This document shows positions 17,544 through 25,718 of a DNA stretch of 41,229 nt, one piece after another. The stretch is from Lachnospiraceae bacterium (GTDB taxonomy: Bacteria > Bacillota > Clostridia > Lachnospirales > Lachnospiraceae), in NCBI GenBank assembly GCA_017470935.1, contig JAFUXG010000040.1, positions 1 to 41,229 of the forward strand. Reading direction: 5' to 3'. Numbering within the stretch: the first letter of the stretch is position 1; every line of letters starts with the position of its first letter. The notes beneath the pieces are model-generated. The model was not told where the DNA came from and searched no databases. It worked only from the letters and a program-made list of their open reading frames with translations. The translations under genes and the position numbers were made by a program.

Positions 17544-18197
17544 ATGGCTAATGAAGATAATAGAAAGAACAGACAAACAGACAAACAGAGCAAAAAAATA
17601 TCTCTTAAAACAGAAAATGTAAAAGGCAGGGATAATTCTGCCAAAACAGCCAATCCAAAAAATAAGCGCAATAAAAATGATATAAATGAGCCCGAAAGAG
17701 AGATCCCCACAAGAGACATGTTAAAAACAATACTCATGATCCTTCTTGTTATTGCCATCGCGTGCCTTCTATTAGGGGTAATTACCCTTGTGGCCAACTC
17801 TGTTGGAGGCAATACATCAAAGAGGAAAAATAAAGCCACAACGGAGACTACTCAGGAAAGCTTTTTCAAGGATGAGGACACATCAAAGAACAAAAAGGAT
17901 GATTCCCCAGACACAACAGAGGCATCCACAAAGGAATTTGAAGAAAGCATTGAAGAGATCACCAAAAAGGTAAATGACGACAACAAAAAGGATAACAAGA
18001 AGAAATCAGATGAAGCATCCCAGGAGCCAGTAACAGAAGCACCCGCAACGGAAGCCCCTGCCACTGAAGCTCCCATAACTGAGGCACCCACAACGGAAGC
18101 GCCTGCTACCGAAGCTCCCATAACTGAGACACCCGCCACTGAAGCTCCTGCAGAGACTCCTGTCGATACACCTATAGATGCAACTCCTGAGCAATGA
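17544..18197 (+). CDS. Membrane-anchored protein with EAPxT tandem repeats
   Basis: A 217-aa protein. Residues 1-58 are highly charged and Lys/Asn-rich (cytoplasmic), 60-84 form one membrane span, and 90-160 are again Lys/Asp/Glu-rich. From about 162 the protein consists of roughly eight E-A-P-x-T pentads ending in ETPVDTPIDATPEQ. Such Pro/Thr-rich repeats usually make an extended stalk through the cell wall. The repeat DNA (about 18030-18150) could change length by slippage. No enzymatic domain is visible. It precedes sigH by about 95 bp on the same strand. Confidence 0.75.
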   Translation: MANEDNRKNRQTDKQSKKISLKTENVKGRDNSAKTANPKNKRNKNDINEPEREIPTRDMLKTILMILLVIAIACLLLGVITLVANSVGGNTSKRKNKATTETTQESFFKDEDTSKNKKDDSPDTTEASTKEFEESIEEITKKVNDDNKKDNKKKSDEASQEPVTEAPATEAPATEAPITEAPTTEAPATEAPITETPATEAPAETPVDTPIDATPEQ

Positions 18198-18292
18198 CTT
18201 GTATTCAATTATTTAATTACAAGAATTTATCAACCATGAAATGTAACCCTTGAATCACTGCACATACACTTAAGTATACGTGAGGAATATGT

Positions 18293-18907
18293 ATGACTGA
18301 TAAATACAATGAATATACAGATGAAGACATGATCAGACTGATACGCGATGGCGACCAGGAAGCGACCGAGTATCTTGTGAAGAAATATTATCCCCTTGTA
18401 ATAAAATCCACCCGTACACTTTATCTTATTGGAGCAGACGAGGAGGATCTGAACCAGGAGGGACTTATCGGTCTTTTTAAAGCTATTCAAAGCTATGAGC
18501 CAGGCAACAGCGCTTCCTTTTTCACCTTTGCCCAGCTCTGTATTAAGCGGCAGATATACTCCGCTATCAAGGCATCCAACAGGGAGAAGCATAGCCCCTT
18601 GAACAGCTATATATCATTCTATAGCACGGTAAACCAGACCGACATAGAGATCATCGAAAACCTGGAAGCAGGCAAGGAAACCAATCCCGAGCATGTCATA
18701 CTAAGCCAGGAGAATACTACGCTGCTCAACGATCTGCTGTCATCCCATTTAAGCAAAATGGAACAGACCGTACTCCCCCTGTACTTAGAGGGAATGTCCT
18801 TCAAAAGCATAGCAGCAAAGCTTGGCAAATCCGAAAAGTCAATCGATAATGCAGTATCAAGAATAAGGGAAAAGGCAAGGCGCTTATACCCTGCCTTAAA
18901 TGAATGA
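18293..18907 (+). CDS. sigH: RNA polymerase sigma factor, SigH/Spo0H-like
   Basis: A 204-aa sigma-70 family protein. Region 2 shows LVKKYYPLVIKSTRTLYLIGADEEDLNQEGLIGLFKAIQSYEPG, very close to SigH of Bacillus and Clostridium, which controls early stationary-phase and sporulation genes. Region 4 has MEQTVLPLYLEGMSFKSIAAKLGKSEKSIDNAVSRI, a complete helix-turn-helix. GAGGAAT precedes the ATG. Upstream of tRNA-Thr. Whether the host actually sporulates cannot be told from this window. Confidence 0.85.
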   Translation: MTDKYNEYTDEDMIRLIRDGDQEATEYLVKKYYPLVIKSTRTLYLIGADEEDLNQEGLIGLFKAIQSYEPGNSASFFTFAQLCIKRQIYSAIKASNREKHSPLNSYISFYSTVNQTDIEIIENLEAGKETNPEHVILSQENTTLLNDLLSSHLSKMEQTVLPLYLEGMSFKSIAAKLGKSEKSIDNAVSRIREKARRLYPALNE

Positions 18908-18945
18908 ACATCACACACAAGAAAACCAAAAATAATAATTTCCAC

Positions 18946-18974
18946 TTTACAAACATTAGATATTCTGATATTAT
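18946..18974 (+). promoter_or_regulatory. tRNA-Thr promoter
   Basis: -35 TTTACA, 17-bp spacer, -10 TATTAT, ending 19 bases before the mature tRNA. Confidence 0.7.
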
Positions 18975-18993
18975 AGACAAGTCGCAATGACAA

Positions 18994-19066
18994 GCTGGCG
19001 TGGCACAGTCGGTAGCGCACCTCATTGGTAGTGAGGAGGTCACGGGTTCGATTCCCGTCGCTAGCT
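18994..19066 (+). tRNA. tRNA-Thr (anticodon GGU)
   Basis: A 73-base cloverleaf: acceptor GCTGGCG/CGCTAGC (one G-U pair), anticodon arm CCTCA-TTGGTAG-TGAGG giving GGU, and T-arm ACGGG-TTCGATT-CCCGT. Discriminator is U and CCA is not encoded. The D-stem (GCAC/GCGC) has an A-C mismatch at its third pair. The 3' half is the integration site of the adjoining element; integration restores the tRNA. Confidence 0.93.
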
Positions 19067-19137
19067 TTGCAAACCCTTATAATTAAAGGGTTTACAAAAC
19101 CAGTTTTGATTAACTTAATCAAAAAGTTAATCATTAC
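19044..19137 (+). repeat. attL: left 94-bp direct repeat of the integrated element
   Basis: Starts in the T-arm of tRNA-Thr, runs through the rest of the tRNA, the AAACCCT/AGGGTTT hairpin and a TTTTGATTAA/TTAATCAAAA palindrome, and ends inside the last codons of the integrase. It matches the right copy at 93 of 94 positions. Confidence 0.93.
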
Positions 19138-20401
19138 TTACTTTCATAAGGTTAAGGTCAGGAATGGAGTTAAGAACAGCCAATTTTCTCTCCATTCCTT
19201 TTCTATTTCTGTGATAATGAATCTCTGTAGTTGTTATGTTAGTATGCCCCATAAGTCCTATTACCATCTTATTATCCACTTTATTCTCCAACAGAATAGA
19301 TGCATAAGTCTTTCTAACCTTATGTGGTGATTTTCTGGGAATCCCCACCTTGTCACACACCTTGTACAATCTTTTTCTTACTTTATCAGCAACAATCCTA
19401 CTATCATTCGCCATAAACACCCACTCACCCGCAAGATTTAATTTCCTAAGTTCTGCATATATCCATCCAAAAGAATCAGGAATTAATACAGTCCTTAGTC
19501 CGGCCTCTGTCTTTGGGAAGAACTTAACTTCTGTAATATATTCATCTTTTTCTGTATTAAGAGGATTAATATACCTTGTTTCTGTTCTTCTGATGGTGAA
19601 GGCATTATGTGTATCATTGAAGTCTTCGTATTTGAGAGTGACAAGTTCACCGACCCTTATTCCTGTCTCAAACATAAGAAGTATTCCCAAGTTGATAATA
19701 TCAGGATTCTTAATCAGATACTCCACAACCAAAGGATATTCATCTTCATTGAAAACCTCTTTATCCTCATCAATGAAATTGGGGGCAAATTCTCTTTCGG
19801 TGATGTCCATGTCCTCAAGCATTTCAGTAACATTAAAACATATATAACCATTTTTCTTTGCTCTCTTTAGCATCCCCCTGACAATAGATTTTAACCCAGA
19901 AAAAGCCTTTGCCTTTAAATTATGTATATGTATCTGCTCCTCGAGAAAATCCTGCCACATTATAGGGGTTACTTTGGTTATATCTCTCTGCCCAAACTCT
20001 TTAAAAAACCTCTCAAACATCTGTCTGTTTCTAGTATGGGTTGAAGGTGATATTTTACCTTTGTAATATCTTGTGTTATTCCACTCATCAAAGGCATCCT
20101 TAATTGTTACTATGCTTTGATTATTAGCCCAATACTCATAGACAAGTTCCCTTATAGCTTGCTCTGTTGTTCTAACTTTCAGAACTCTGCCCTTATCCTC
20201 ATGCGGCAAATAAGTGTACCACTTGCCTCCTTTACCCTGCCATATTTTATAAGGATGATTCTTAATTATTATATCTCTCATAATGACTTGTTGCTGCATT
20301 GCAGTTAAGTCTATATTACCTCTTTGTATCAGGCTTTGCAATAATATTGCATAATCTAAATCAGATTCTTTTGTCTTGTTATCATTAACTTTCTTCCTCA
20401 T
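19127..20401 (-). CDS. int: Tyrosine recombinase (site-specific integrase)
   Basis: A 424-aa phage-type integrase. An N-terminal arm-binding region (YKIWQGKGGKWYTYLP...) is followed by a core-binding SAM-like domain (about 95-195) and the catalytic domain. The visible catalytic residues are Arg249 (ETGIRVGEL), His360 and Arg363 (SPHKVRKTYAS), His386 (LMGHTN) and the nucleophile Tyr396 (EIHYHR). All are present, so it should be active. The stop codon lies inside attL, so the extreme C-terminus is encoded by the repeat itself. The ATG was preferred over a GTG three codons earlier; neither has a clear ribosome site, which suggests low expression. Confidence 0.94.
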   Translation of the reverse strand: MRKKVNDNKTKESDLDYAILLQSLIQRGNIDLTAMQQQVIMRDIIIKNHPYKIWQGKGGKWYTYLPHEDKGRVLKVRTTEQAIRELVYEYWANNQSIVTIKDAFDEWNNTRYYKGKISPSTHTRNRQMFERFFKEFGQRDITKVTPIMWQDFLEEQIHIHNLKAKAFSGLKSIVRGMLKRAKKNGYICFNVTEMLEDMDITEREFAPNFIDEDKEVFNEDEYPLVVEYLIKNPDIINLGILLMFETGIRVGELVTLKYEDFNDTHNAFTIRRTETRYINPLNTEKDEYITEVKFFPKTEAGLRTVLIPDSFGWIYAELRKLNLAGEWVFMANDSRIVADKVRKRLYKVCDKVGIPRKSPHKVRKTYASILLENKVDNKMVIGLMGHTNITTTEIHYHRNRKGMERKLAVLNSIPDLNLMKVSND

Positions 20402-20500
20402 AATATTCACTTAATTGAATATAAAGTGAATAATATGTGCTAATAGCAAGCACAACCGCTACTTCCATTCAAATTACCCCTTTCTTTTATTATTCTGTTC

Positions 20501-21163
20501 TTATCCTAATATGTTATTAATATTCTTAATTATTTTATCTTTACTATTCATAATGTTATCAATCAACTGCCTTCTAAGAATTCTGTAAAACTTGTTTGTG
20601 TCATTAACTTCATTTGACAACAATTCAGTAATAGCATCTTGAATATCATTTCCCTTGATACAATCCATTATTTCCTTATGCAAAGTATCATCTTGAATTG
20701 CGATGAGAAATAACAAATTATGTATGTCTTTGTTACTTAACTTGTCCCTGCCATATCTATTATCAGGCAACTTAATATCATGTGAAATCATAATTGGATG
20801 GTTGACATGTAAGGCATATTCTAAAGCACTATTTAATCTTGTCATATCTAATGAATATACTACATTGATTAATGGCTCTTTCAGTATTGCCTTGGTTACC
20901 CTGTCAGAAAAAGCAAGTACTTGATATCGAACAGTGTTATACTTAACACCTGTTTTCTCAGCAATTACTTTACAATCCACCTTTTCTTTCCTCAGGTACT
21001 GGTTATAAGCTGCATAAATAACATTATTCATATCTTGTTTTGATATATACTGGTCTATTTGTTTAATCAACTCCTCAACATTTGAAGCATATCGTGAACT
21101 CCAATCCTCCTTCCATTCTAAATCATTTTTTACCTCCGCTAAGTCACTAAATATTGTTGTCAT
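20501..21163 (-). CDS. Unknown protein of the island with possible helix-turn-helix
   Basis: A 220-aa protein I cannot assign. Residues around 65-92 (CKVIAEKTGVKYNTVRYQVLAFSDRV) have the spacing of a helix-turn-helix, suggesting a DNA-binding role such as regulator or excision factor. The rest is helical and rich in Asn/Asp/Ile. AAAGGAG lies nine bases before the chosen ATG; an in-frame TTG three codons upstream sits too close. It lies about 100 bp upstream of the integrase in the same direction. Confidence 0.65.
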   Translation of the reverse strand: MTTIFSDLAEVKNDLEWKEDWSSRYASNVEELIKQIDQYISKQDMNNVIYAAYNQYLRKEKVDCKVIAEKTGVKYNTVRYQVLAFSDRVTKAILKEPLINVVYSLDMTRLNSALEYALHVNHPIMISHDIKLPDNRYGRDKLSNKDIHNLLFLIAIQDDTLHKEIMDCIKGNDIQDAITELLSNEVNDTNKFYRILRRQLIDNIMNSKDKIIKNINNILG

Positions 21164-21609
21164 ATCAAACAACTCCTTTCATAATATTTTCTCGATTTTA
21201 AGACTTAAAAAGCCTAAAAATCATTATAAAAATAAGATTTTTTAAAATTAATGATGTACTTACATCAAATAATCTAAAAATATTCTTATAATTTAATATA
21301 TTTTGAGATGACCAAATTTGAGATTATTCTAATTCTTGTTTTAAATAATCTAAATTTTAGAAATTCTAATCTCATTTCTAGAAAACCTAAAAACAAAATC
21401 AGATATTCTAAATTATTTACAATTTCTAAGTTGCACATTAATTCTACCCAAATTAAAGAATAAAAAAGGACACCTACCATTATTGATAGATGTCCTCCTA
21501 TAGTTTTTAAACCCCTATAACAGGCAAAAATGAATTTTATTTAATTGTGATATATTTTACTTATAATAGAAGAATAATTAAAATATACGGGTAATAAAAG
21601 TGAATCTAC
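21164..21609. other. AT-rich region with repeated TCTAA words
   Basis: About 445 bp without a convincing gene, bordered by island genes. The words TCTAAA, TTCTAAT and CCTAAAAA recur about ten times between 21210 and 21440, partly as inverted pairs (for example TTCTAATCTCATTTCTAGAA). It may be an integrase arm-site cluster, an iteron-like region or only low-complexity DNA. A 64-codon open frame across it is Leu/Phe/Ile low-complexity and is not called. Confidence 0.4.
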
Positions 21610-21858
21610 TTATAAAACATCCATACCCCTTTCAAAATTCCATTTCTCAAAAACCTCTGGATTAGAGATGCATGTTGTACCATTCATAATATCAATTACT
21701 AAATCTCTTATATATACATCAACACCTGTATTCCTTACCCAGACAGTACATATTATCTGATTCTTTTCAATAGGTAAATCAATATAAGGCTTCCTTCTCC
21801 ATTTTCTCTTTTTTAAAACCTTATCATTTGCCTCCTTGAATTGATTATAATTAACCAT
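21610..21858 (-). CDS. Small unknown protein downstream of the LRR gene
   Basis: An 82-aa basic protein (MVNYNQFKEANDKVLKKRKWRRKPYIDLP...) with no recognised family. The centre (IICTVWVRNTGVDVYIRDLVIDI) looks beta-rich. It starts 15 bp after the stop of the leucine-rich-repeat gene, without a strong ribosome site, so translation probably depends on the upstream gene. It might be a real accessory gene or a degraded one. Confidence 0.5.
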   Translation of the reverse strand: MVNYNQFKEANDKVLKKRKWRRKPYIDLPIEKNQIICTVWVRNTGVDVYIRDLVIDIMNGTTCISNPEVFEKWNFERGMDVL

Positions 21859-21872
21859 AAAGCAAGCACCAC

Positions 21873-24710
21873 TTATTTCTTTATTTTCATTGTTTTCTTG
21901 TATCCTGTCTTACCGGTAAACAGCTTTTTATATGTCTTTAACTGTTTCTTAGGAACTTTGATGGTTGCCTTCTTATTGATACCCTTAATGGCATTTTTAC
22001 CTACGGTCTTCAATGAAGATGTCTTAATGGTGATCGTCTTCAAATTCTTACAATTTGCAAAAGCATTTTTCCCTATAGATGTAATATTGCTGCTTACTGT
22101 TACTTTTTTAATCTTTTTGTTACCCTTAAAAGCATTATCTGCAACACTTGATACTTTGTATTCTATTCCATCAATCTTAACAGTAGCAGGAATAGTAACA
22201 GATGTTGCTTTCTTATTAGTTGTCCCTGTGTATGAAACAGTTGGATTTGATGAATCAGCAGATGTCACCTTAAATGTTGCTTTATTGCTTGGCTCTGTTA
22301 ACACTGTCCCCTTGCTTGCCGGTTGAGGAGTAGTAGGAGTAGTCTGTGTTGTTGTATCTTTGTTTTCATTGTTATTTGCTGATGTATCTTGGTTATTATT
22401 TGTATTATTGCTATTCTGATTAGTGTTTTGATTTGTGTTTTCATTGTTATTATTGTTTTGTGTTCCACCTATTCGATTAACAGTATAACCATTTTCAGTA
22501 GCCCATTTATCTGCATAGGAATCGGCTGACACAGTTATTACCATTGTAGATGGGCAATCTTTAAAAACATAATTACCAATACTTGTTACACTATCTGGAA
22601 TAGTAATAGTAGTTAATTTACTACAACCTTCAAATGCATAATTACCAATACTTGTTACACTATTTGGAATTTCAATATTTGTTAATTTACTACAACCTTC
22701 AAATGCATCTTCATCTATAATTGTAACATTTTTAGAAATAGTAAGACTTGTTAATCCACTACAATTTTTGAACACACTATCCCTAATCCTTGTTACACCT
22801 TCAGGAATCAAGATACTTGTTAATCCACTACAATCTTCAAAGGCAAAATCCCCTATATTTGTAACAGTTTTGGGAATTGTAATGTTTGTTAAACTGCTAC
22901 ACCCATAAAATGCGCTGCTTCCTATACTTGTAACACCTTCCGGAATAGTGATACTTGTTAAACTACTACAATATCCATAAACCTCATAACTTATACTTGT
23001 TAACCCTTCTGGAATATTAACACTTGTTAAGCCACTACACTCGTAAAACGCGCCATTGCCAATACTTGTTACACTTTCAGGAATAGTAATACTTGTTATA
23101 CTACTACAATTCATAAATGCTTCACTACCAATACTTGTTACACCTTCAGGAATAGTAATACTTGTTATACCACTACAACCATAAAATGCTATATTGCCAA
23201 TACTTGTTACACCTTCAGAAATAGAAACACTTGTTAAACCAGTACATTCATTAAATACACCTTGCCCTATCCTTGTTATATTTGATGGAATTGTGATACT
23301 TGTTAAACCACTACAACCATTAAATGCAAAATCACCTATCTCTGTTACACTTTCAGGAATTATTACTCCCGTTAAGCCACTACAACCATTAAACGCTTTA
23401 TTCCCTATACTTTTTACATTATTAGGAATTACTGTTTTGTTACATCCGTATAACAATGTATCTGTTTCAGTTTCTATTATGGCATTACAATCATCTTTAC
23501 TATTATACTTCAAATTTCCAGCTTCAACAGTTATACTCGTTAAACTGCTACATCCATAAAATACATCTTTATCGATGCTTGTTACACTTTCAGGAATAGT
23601 AATACTTTTCAAGCTACTACACTCATAAAATGCACCATAACCTATGCTTGTTATCCCTTCTGCAAAAACCAAATTTGTCAACTTGCTACAACCATTAAAT
23701 GCATGTGCAGCTATACTTGTTAAACTTTTAGGAATAATGATACCTGTTAACTCCTTACATCCATAAAATGTACCATTGCCTATACTTTTTATTCCTTCCG
23801 GAATCGTGATATTTGTCAACCCACTACATCCATTAAATGCACTACTTCCTATGCTTTTTATGTTTTCTGAAAGCGTAATGCTTGTCAATCCGCTACATCT
23901 ACTAAATGCATTACTTCCTATATCTGTTACACTATTAGGAATTATAAGACCTGTTAATCCATTACATCCACTAAATGTATTATCTTCTATAATTGTAATA
24001 TTGGAGGGAATATTTAGATTTGTCAAACTACTACAATTATAAAATGCTTCTTTTCCTATATTTGTTACACTATCAGGAATTGTGATATTTGTTAACCCAG
24101 TACATCCACTAAATGCACTATTTCCTATATCTGTTACACCATTAGAAATTGTAATATCTGTTAATCCAGTACATCCACTAAATGCACTATTTCCTATATT
24201 TTTTACACTATTAGGAATTGTGATATTTGTTAACCCAGTACATCCACTAAATGCACTATTTCCTATATCTGTTACACCATTAGGAATTGTAATATCTGTT
24301 AATTTACTACATCCAAAAAATGTATTATCTTCTATAATTGTAATATTGGAGGGAATATTTAGATTTGTTAAACTACTACAATTATAAAACGCCTCTTTTC
24401 CTATATTTATCACACTATCAGGAATATTGATACTCGTCATTTTACCAGTATATTTGAATACCCCTGCACCTATGCTTGTTACAGGCTTACCATCTATAGT
24501 TGCTGGAATTGTAACACTTTCCGGAGCAACACCTATATATCCAATAATCTCTACTTCATTATCATTATTAATTAGTTTATGGCTCAAGCCGAAATAATCT
24601 TCATTAACTACACCAGCATCAGCATTACCCACTATACTCAATACACCAATAACACAAAGTATTATCATTGCATAGACTTTTTCACATATTCTTATTATTT
24701 TTCCTTGCAT
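21873..24710 (-). CDS. BspA-like leucine-rich-repeat surface protein
   Basis: A 945-aa exported protein with a signal peptide in about the first 32 residues. Roughly 28 tandem 23-residue TpLRR/LRR_5 units follow (consensus like SITIPESVTSIGNGAFYGC). Then comes an Asn/Gln/Thr-rich linker near 745-805, a small beta region, and three more repeats ending in a very Lys-rich tail. BspA-type proteins are surface adhesins or host-interaction proteins; no sortase motif is present, so anchoring may rest on the basic tail. A GGAG site supports the start. A five-repeat block has been duplicated within the gene. It is the main cargo of the tRNA-Thr island and has its own promoter flanked by repeated boxes. 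Confidence 0.92.
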   Translation of the reverse strand: MQGKIIRICEKVYAMIILCVIGVLSIVGNADAGVVNEDYFGLSHKLINNDNEVEIIGYIGVAPESVTIPATIDGKPVTSIGAGVFKYTGKMTSINIPDSVINIGKEAFYNCSSLTNLNIPSNITIIEDNTFFGCSKLTDITIPNGVTDIGNSAFSGCTGLTNITIPNSVKNIGNSAFSGCTGLTDITISNGVTDIGNSAFSGCTGLTNITIPDSVTNIGKEAFYNCSSLTNLNIPSNITIIEDNTFSGCNGLTGLIIPNSVTDIGSNAFSRCSGLTSITLSENIKSIGSSAFNGCSGLTNITIPEGIKSIGNGTFYGCKELTGIIIPKSLTSIAAHAFNGCSKLTNLVFAEGITSIGYGAFYECSSLKSITIPESVTSIDKDVFYGCSSLTSITVEAGNLKYNSKDDCNAIIETETDTLLYGCNKTVIPNNVKSIGNKAFNGCSGLTGVIIPESVTEIGDFAFNGCSGLTSITIPSNITRIGQGVFNECTGLTSVSISEGVTSIGNIAFYGCSGITSITIPEGVTSIGSEAFMNCSSITSITIPESVTSIGNGAFYECSGLTSVNIPEGLTSISYEVYGYCSSLTSITIPEGVTSIGSSAFYGCSSLTNITIPKTVTNIGDFAFEDCSGLTSILIPEGVTRIRDSVFKNCSGLTSLTISKNVTIIDEDAFEGCSKLTNIEIPNSVTSIGNYAFEGCSKLTTITIPDSVTSIGNYVFKDCPSTMVITVSADSYADKWATENGYTVNRIGGTQNNNNNENTNQNTNQNSNNTNNNQDTSANNNENKDTTTQTTPTTPQPASKGTVLTEPSNKATFKVTSADSSNPTVSYTGTTNKKATSVTIPATVKIDGIEYKVSSVADNAFKGNKKIKKVTVSSNITSIGKNAFANCKNLKTITIKTSSLKTVGKNAIKGINKKATIKVPKKQLKTYKKLFTGKTGYKKTMKIKK

Positions 24711-24821
24711 CTTACTTTCTCCTTTTTATCACTTTTTTATAATCAATAGTAATTATGTAACATTACATTTTTTTATGATGAATCCATTAATCTCTCTCCT
24801 TTATTGCTTTTTTTATGAAAA

Positions 24822-24889
24822 CTTCATCTTTAGAAGTATTTTAACAAAGAATTGAGATACTATCAATAAGAAAGTTTCAACTTTAGAAG
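24822..24889 (-). promoter_or_regulatory. Promoter of the LRR gene flanked by two 14-bp boxes
   Basis: Minus strand: -35 TTGATA, 17-bp spacer, -10 TAAAAT (24838-24866). Near-identical boxes TTCATCTTTAGAAG and TTCAACTTTAGAAG (plus-strand reading) lie immediately downstream of -10 and upstream of -35. This geometry suits a repressor, probably the adjoining XRE protein. Downstream, a good ribosome site precedes a four-codon ATG frame in the leader. Confidence 0.65.
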
Positions 24890-24899
24890 GTTTTGAGTA

Positions 24900-25142
24900 A
24901 TGAAAATATATTGGAATGGACAGTCAAAAAATGTAATTGGTGAGAAAGTCAAATCTCTCAGGAAGGCTTCTAAGCTTACCCAGAAGGAATTGGCTGAGAA
25001 GTTACAGTTAGAAGGATATGAATTTTCTGACCTGACTATATTAAGAATTGAACAAGGTAAGAGATTTGTCCCTGACTATGAGATTATTGCCTTAGCTGAT
25101 TTCTTTAATATTACAACAGATGAACTACTTGGAAGATGCTGA
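24900..25142 (+). CDS. XRE-family helix-turn-helix regulator of the island
   Basis: An 80-aa protein that is almost entirely a Cro/C1-type helix-turn-helix: IGEKVKSLRKASKLTQKELAEKLQLEG...LTILRIEQGKRFVPDYEIIALADFF, ending soon after in DELLGR. AGAAGG lies nine bases before the ATG. It is divergent from the leucine-rich-repeat gene, with two repeated boxes in the space between, so it is the natural candidate to repress that promoter and its own. Confidence 0.88.
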   Translation: MKIYWNGQSKNVIGEKVKSLRKASKLTQKELAEKLQLEGYEFSDLTILRIEQGKRFVPDYEIIALADFFNITTDELLGRC

Positions 25143-25611
25143 GATACCCATATTTTTCTTTTTACCTTCCTTTCCTTAAATCCTCTATCTAATTATATAT
25201 ACTTTCATCTCATCAATCTCAAAATAATTCTAAAAAAATTTTAAAAATTCTAATTTATCTACAGTACTTTTTATATTCAAACATATATAAATACTGCGTT
25301 ATAGAATATATATAGTAAAAATCTAAATATTTATTCTAAAGTCAATATTGATTTTTAATATATTAATTCAAGTTATTACAAAAAATATTGAAAAAAAGAC
25401 AGTATATAAGAATCATTCTACACAAATTAAGATATGATATATCTTACCCATTGATTAGGAAAAGCACCCTATACAGGATGCTTTTCTAACATATACGGAT
25501 ACTGCAATACAGCATCTCCTTTCCTTAAGTTTTAATAAAAAAGTTAATCAAACACTTGTTTGATGTTTGCTATAAACCTTTTATAATAAGGCTTCTTTGA
25601 GATTATGAAAT
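25143..25611. other. AT-rich gene-free segment with an orphan terminator
   Basis: About 470 bp with no gene. It has TCTAA-type words like the other island spacer, a strong hairpin at 25459-25486, and an ATCAAACA/TGTTTGAT palindrome near 25547-25564 just before attR. Could contain a small RNA or integrase arm sites; nothing decisive is visible. Confidence 0.45.
25459..25486. terminator. Orphan bidirectional terminator hairpin
   Basis: GAAAAGCA pairs with TGCTTTTC, extended by two CC/GG pairs with one mismatch, around a TATACA loop. A or T runs on both sides would work in either direction. The nearest upstream gene ends more than 300 bp away. Confidence 0.65.
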
Positions 25612-25705
25612 GGGTTCGATTCCCGTCGCTAGCTTTGCAAACCCTTATAATTAAAGGGTTTGCAAAACCAGTTTTGATTAACTTAATCAAAAAGTTAATC
25701 ATTAC
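25612..25705 (+). repeat. attR: right 94-bp direct repeat of the integrated element
   Basis: Copy of the tRNA-Thr 3' half and following terminator region, with one base different from attL (G for A in the AGGGTTT arm). The preceding bases do not complete a tRNA, confirming that this is the displaced copy. Confidence 0.93.
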
Positions 25706-25718
25706 GTAACCCATTAAA

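Larger units (their letters stand above)
19044..25705. mobile_element. 6.6-kb integrative element in tRNA-Thr carrying a BspA-like surface protein
   Basis: Bounded by 94-bp direct repeats and carrying its own tyrosine recombinase next to the tRNA end. Cargo: an unknown 220-aa protein, a small 82-aa protein, a 945-aa leucine-rich-repeat protein and an XRE regulator. Inside AT content is higher than in the flanking core genes. No relaxase, replication initiator or phage structural gene was recognised, so it is either a satellite-type mobilisable island or has lost its transfer genes. Confidence 0.9.

Noticed and set aside
21286-21480. 64-codon frame in the island spacer
   Set aside because: Low-complexity Leu/Ile/Phe product of AT-rich repeats without a ribosome site.
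23194-24387. Several open frames opposite the LRR gene
   Set aside because: Their repeated Leu/Pro/Asn pattern is the complement of the 23-residue repeats.
22560-24440. Tandem repeats that might suggest a CRISPR array
   Set aside because: They have a 69-bp coding period, no unique spacers, and encode leucine-rich repeats; no cas gene is present.
25542-25566. Second att-like fragment before attR
   Set aside because: Shares only the AAAAAGTTAATCA word and a palindrome with the att repeat; too short to call another integration scar.
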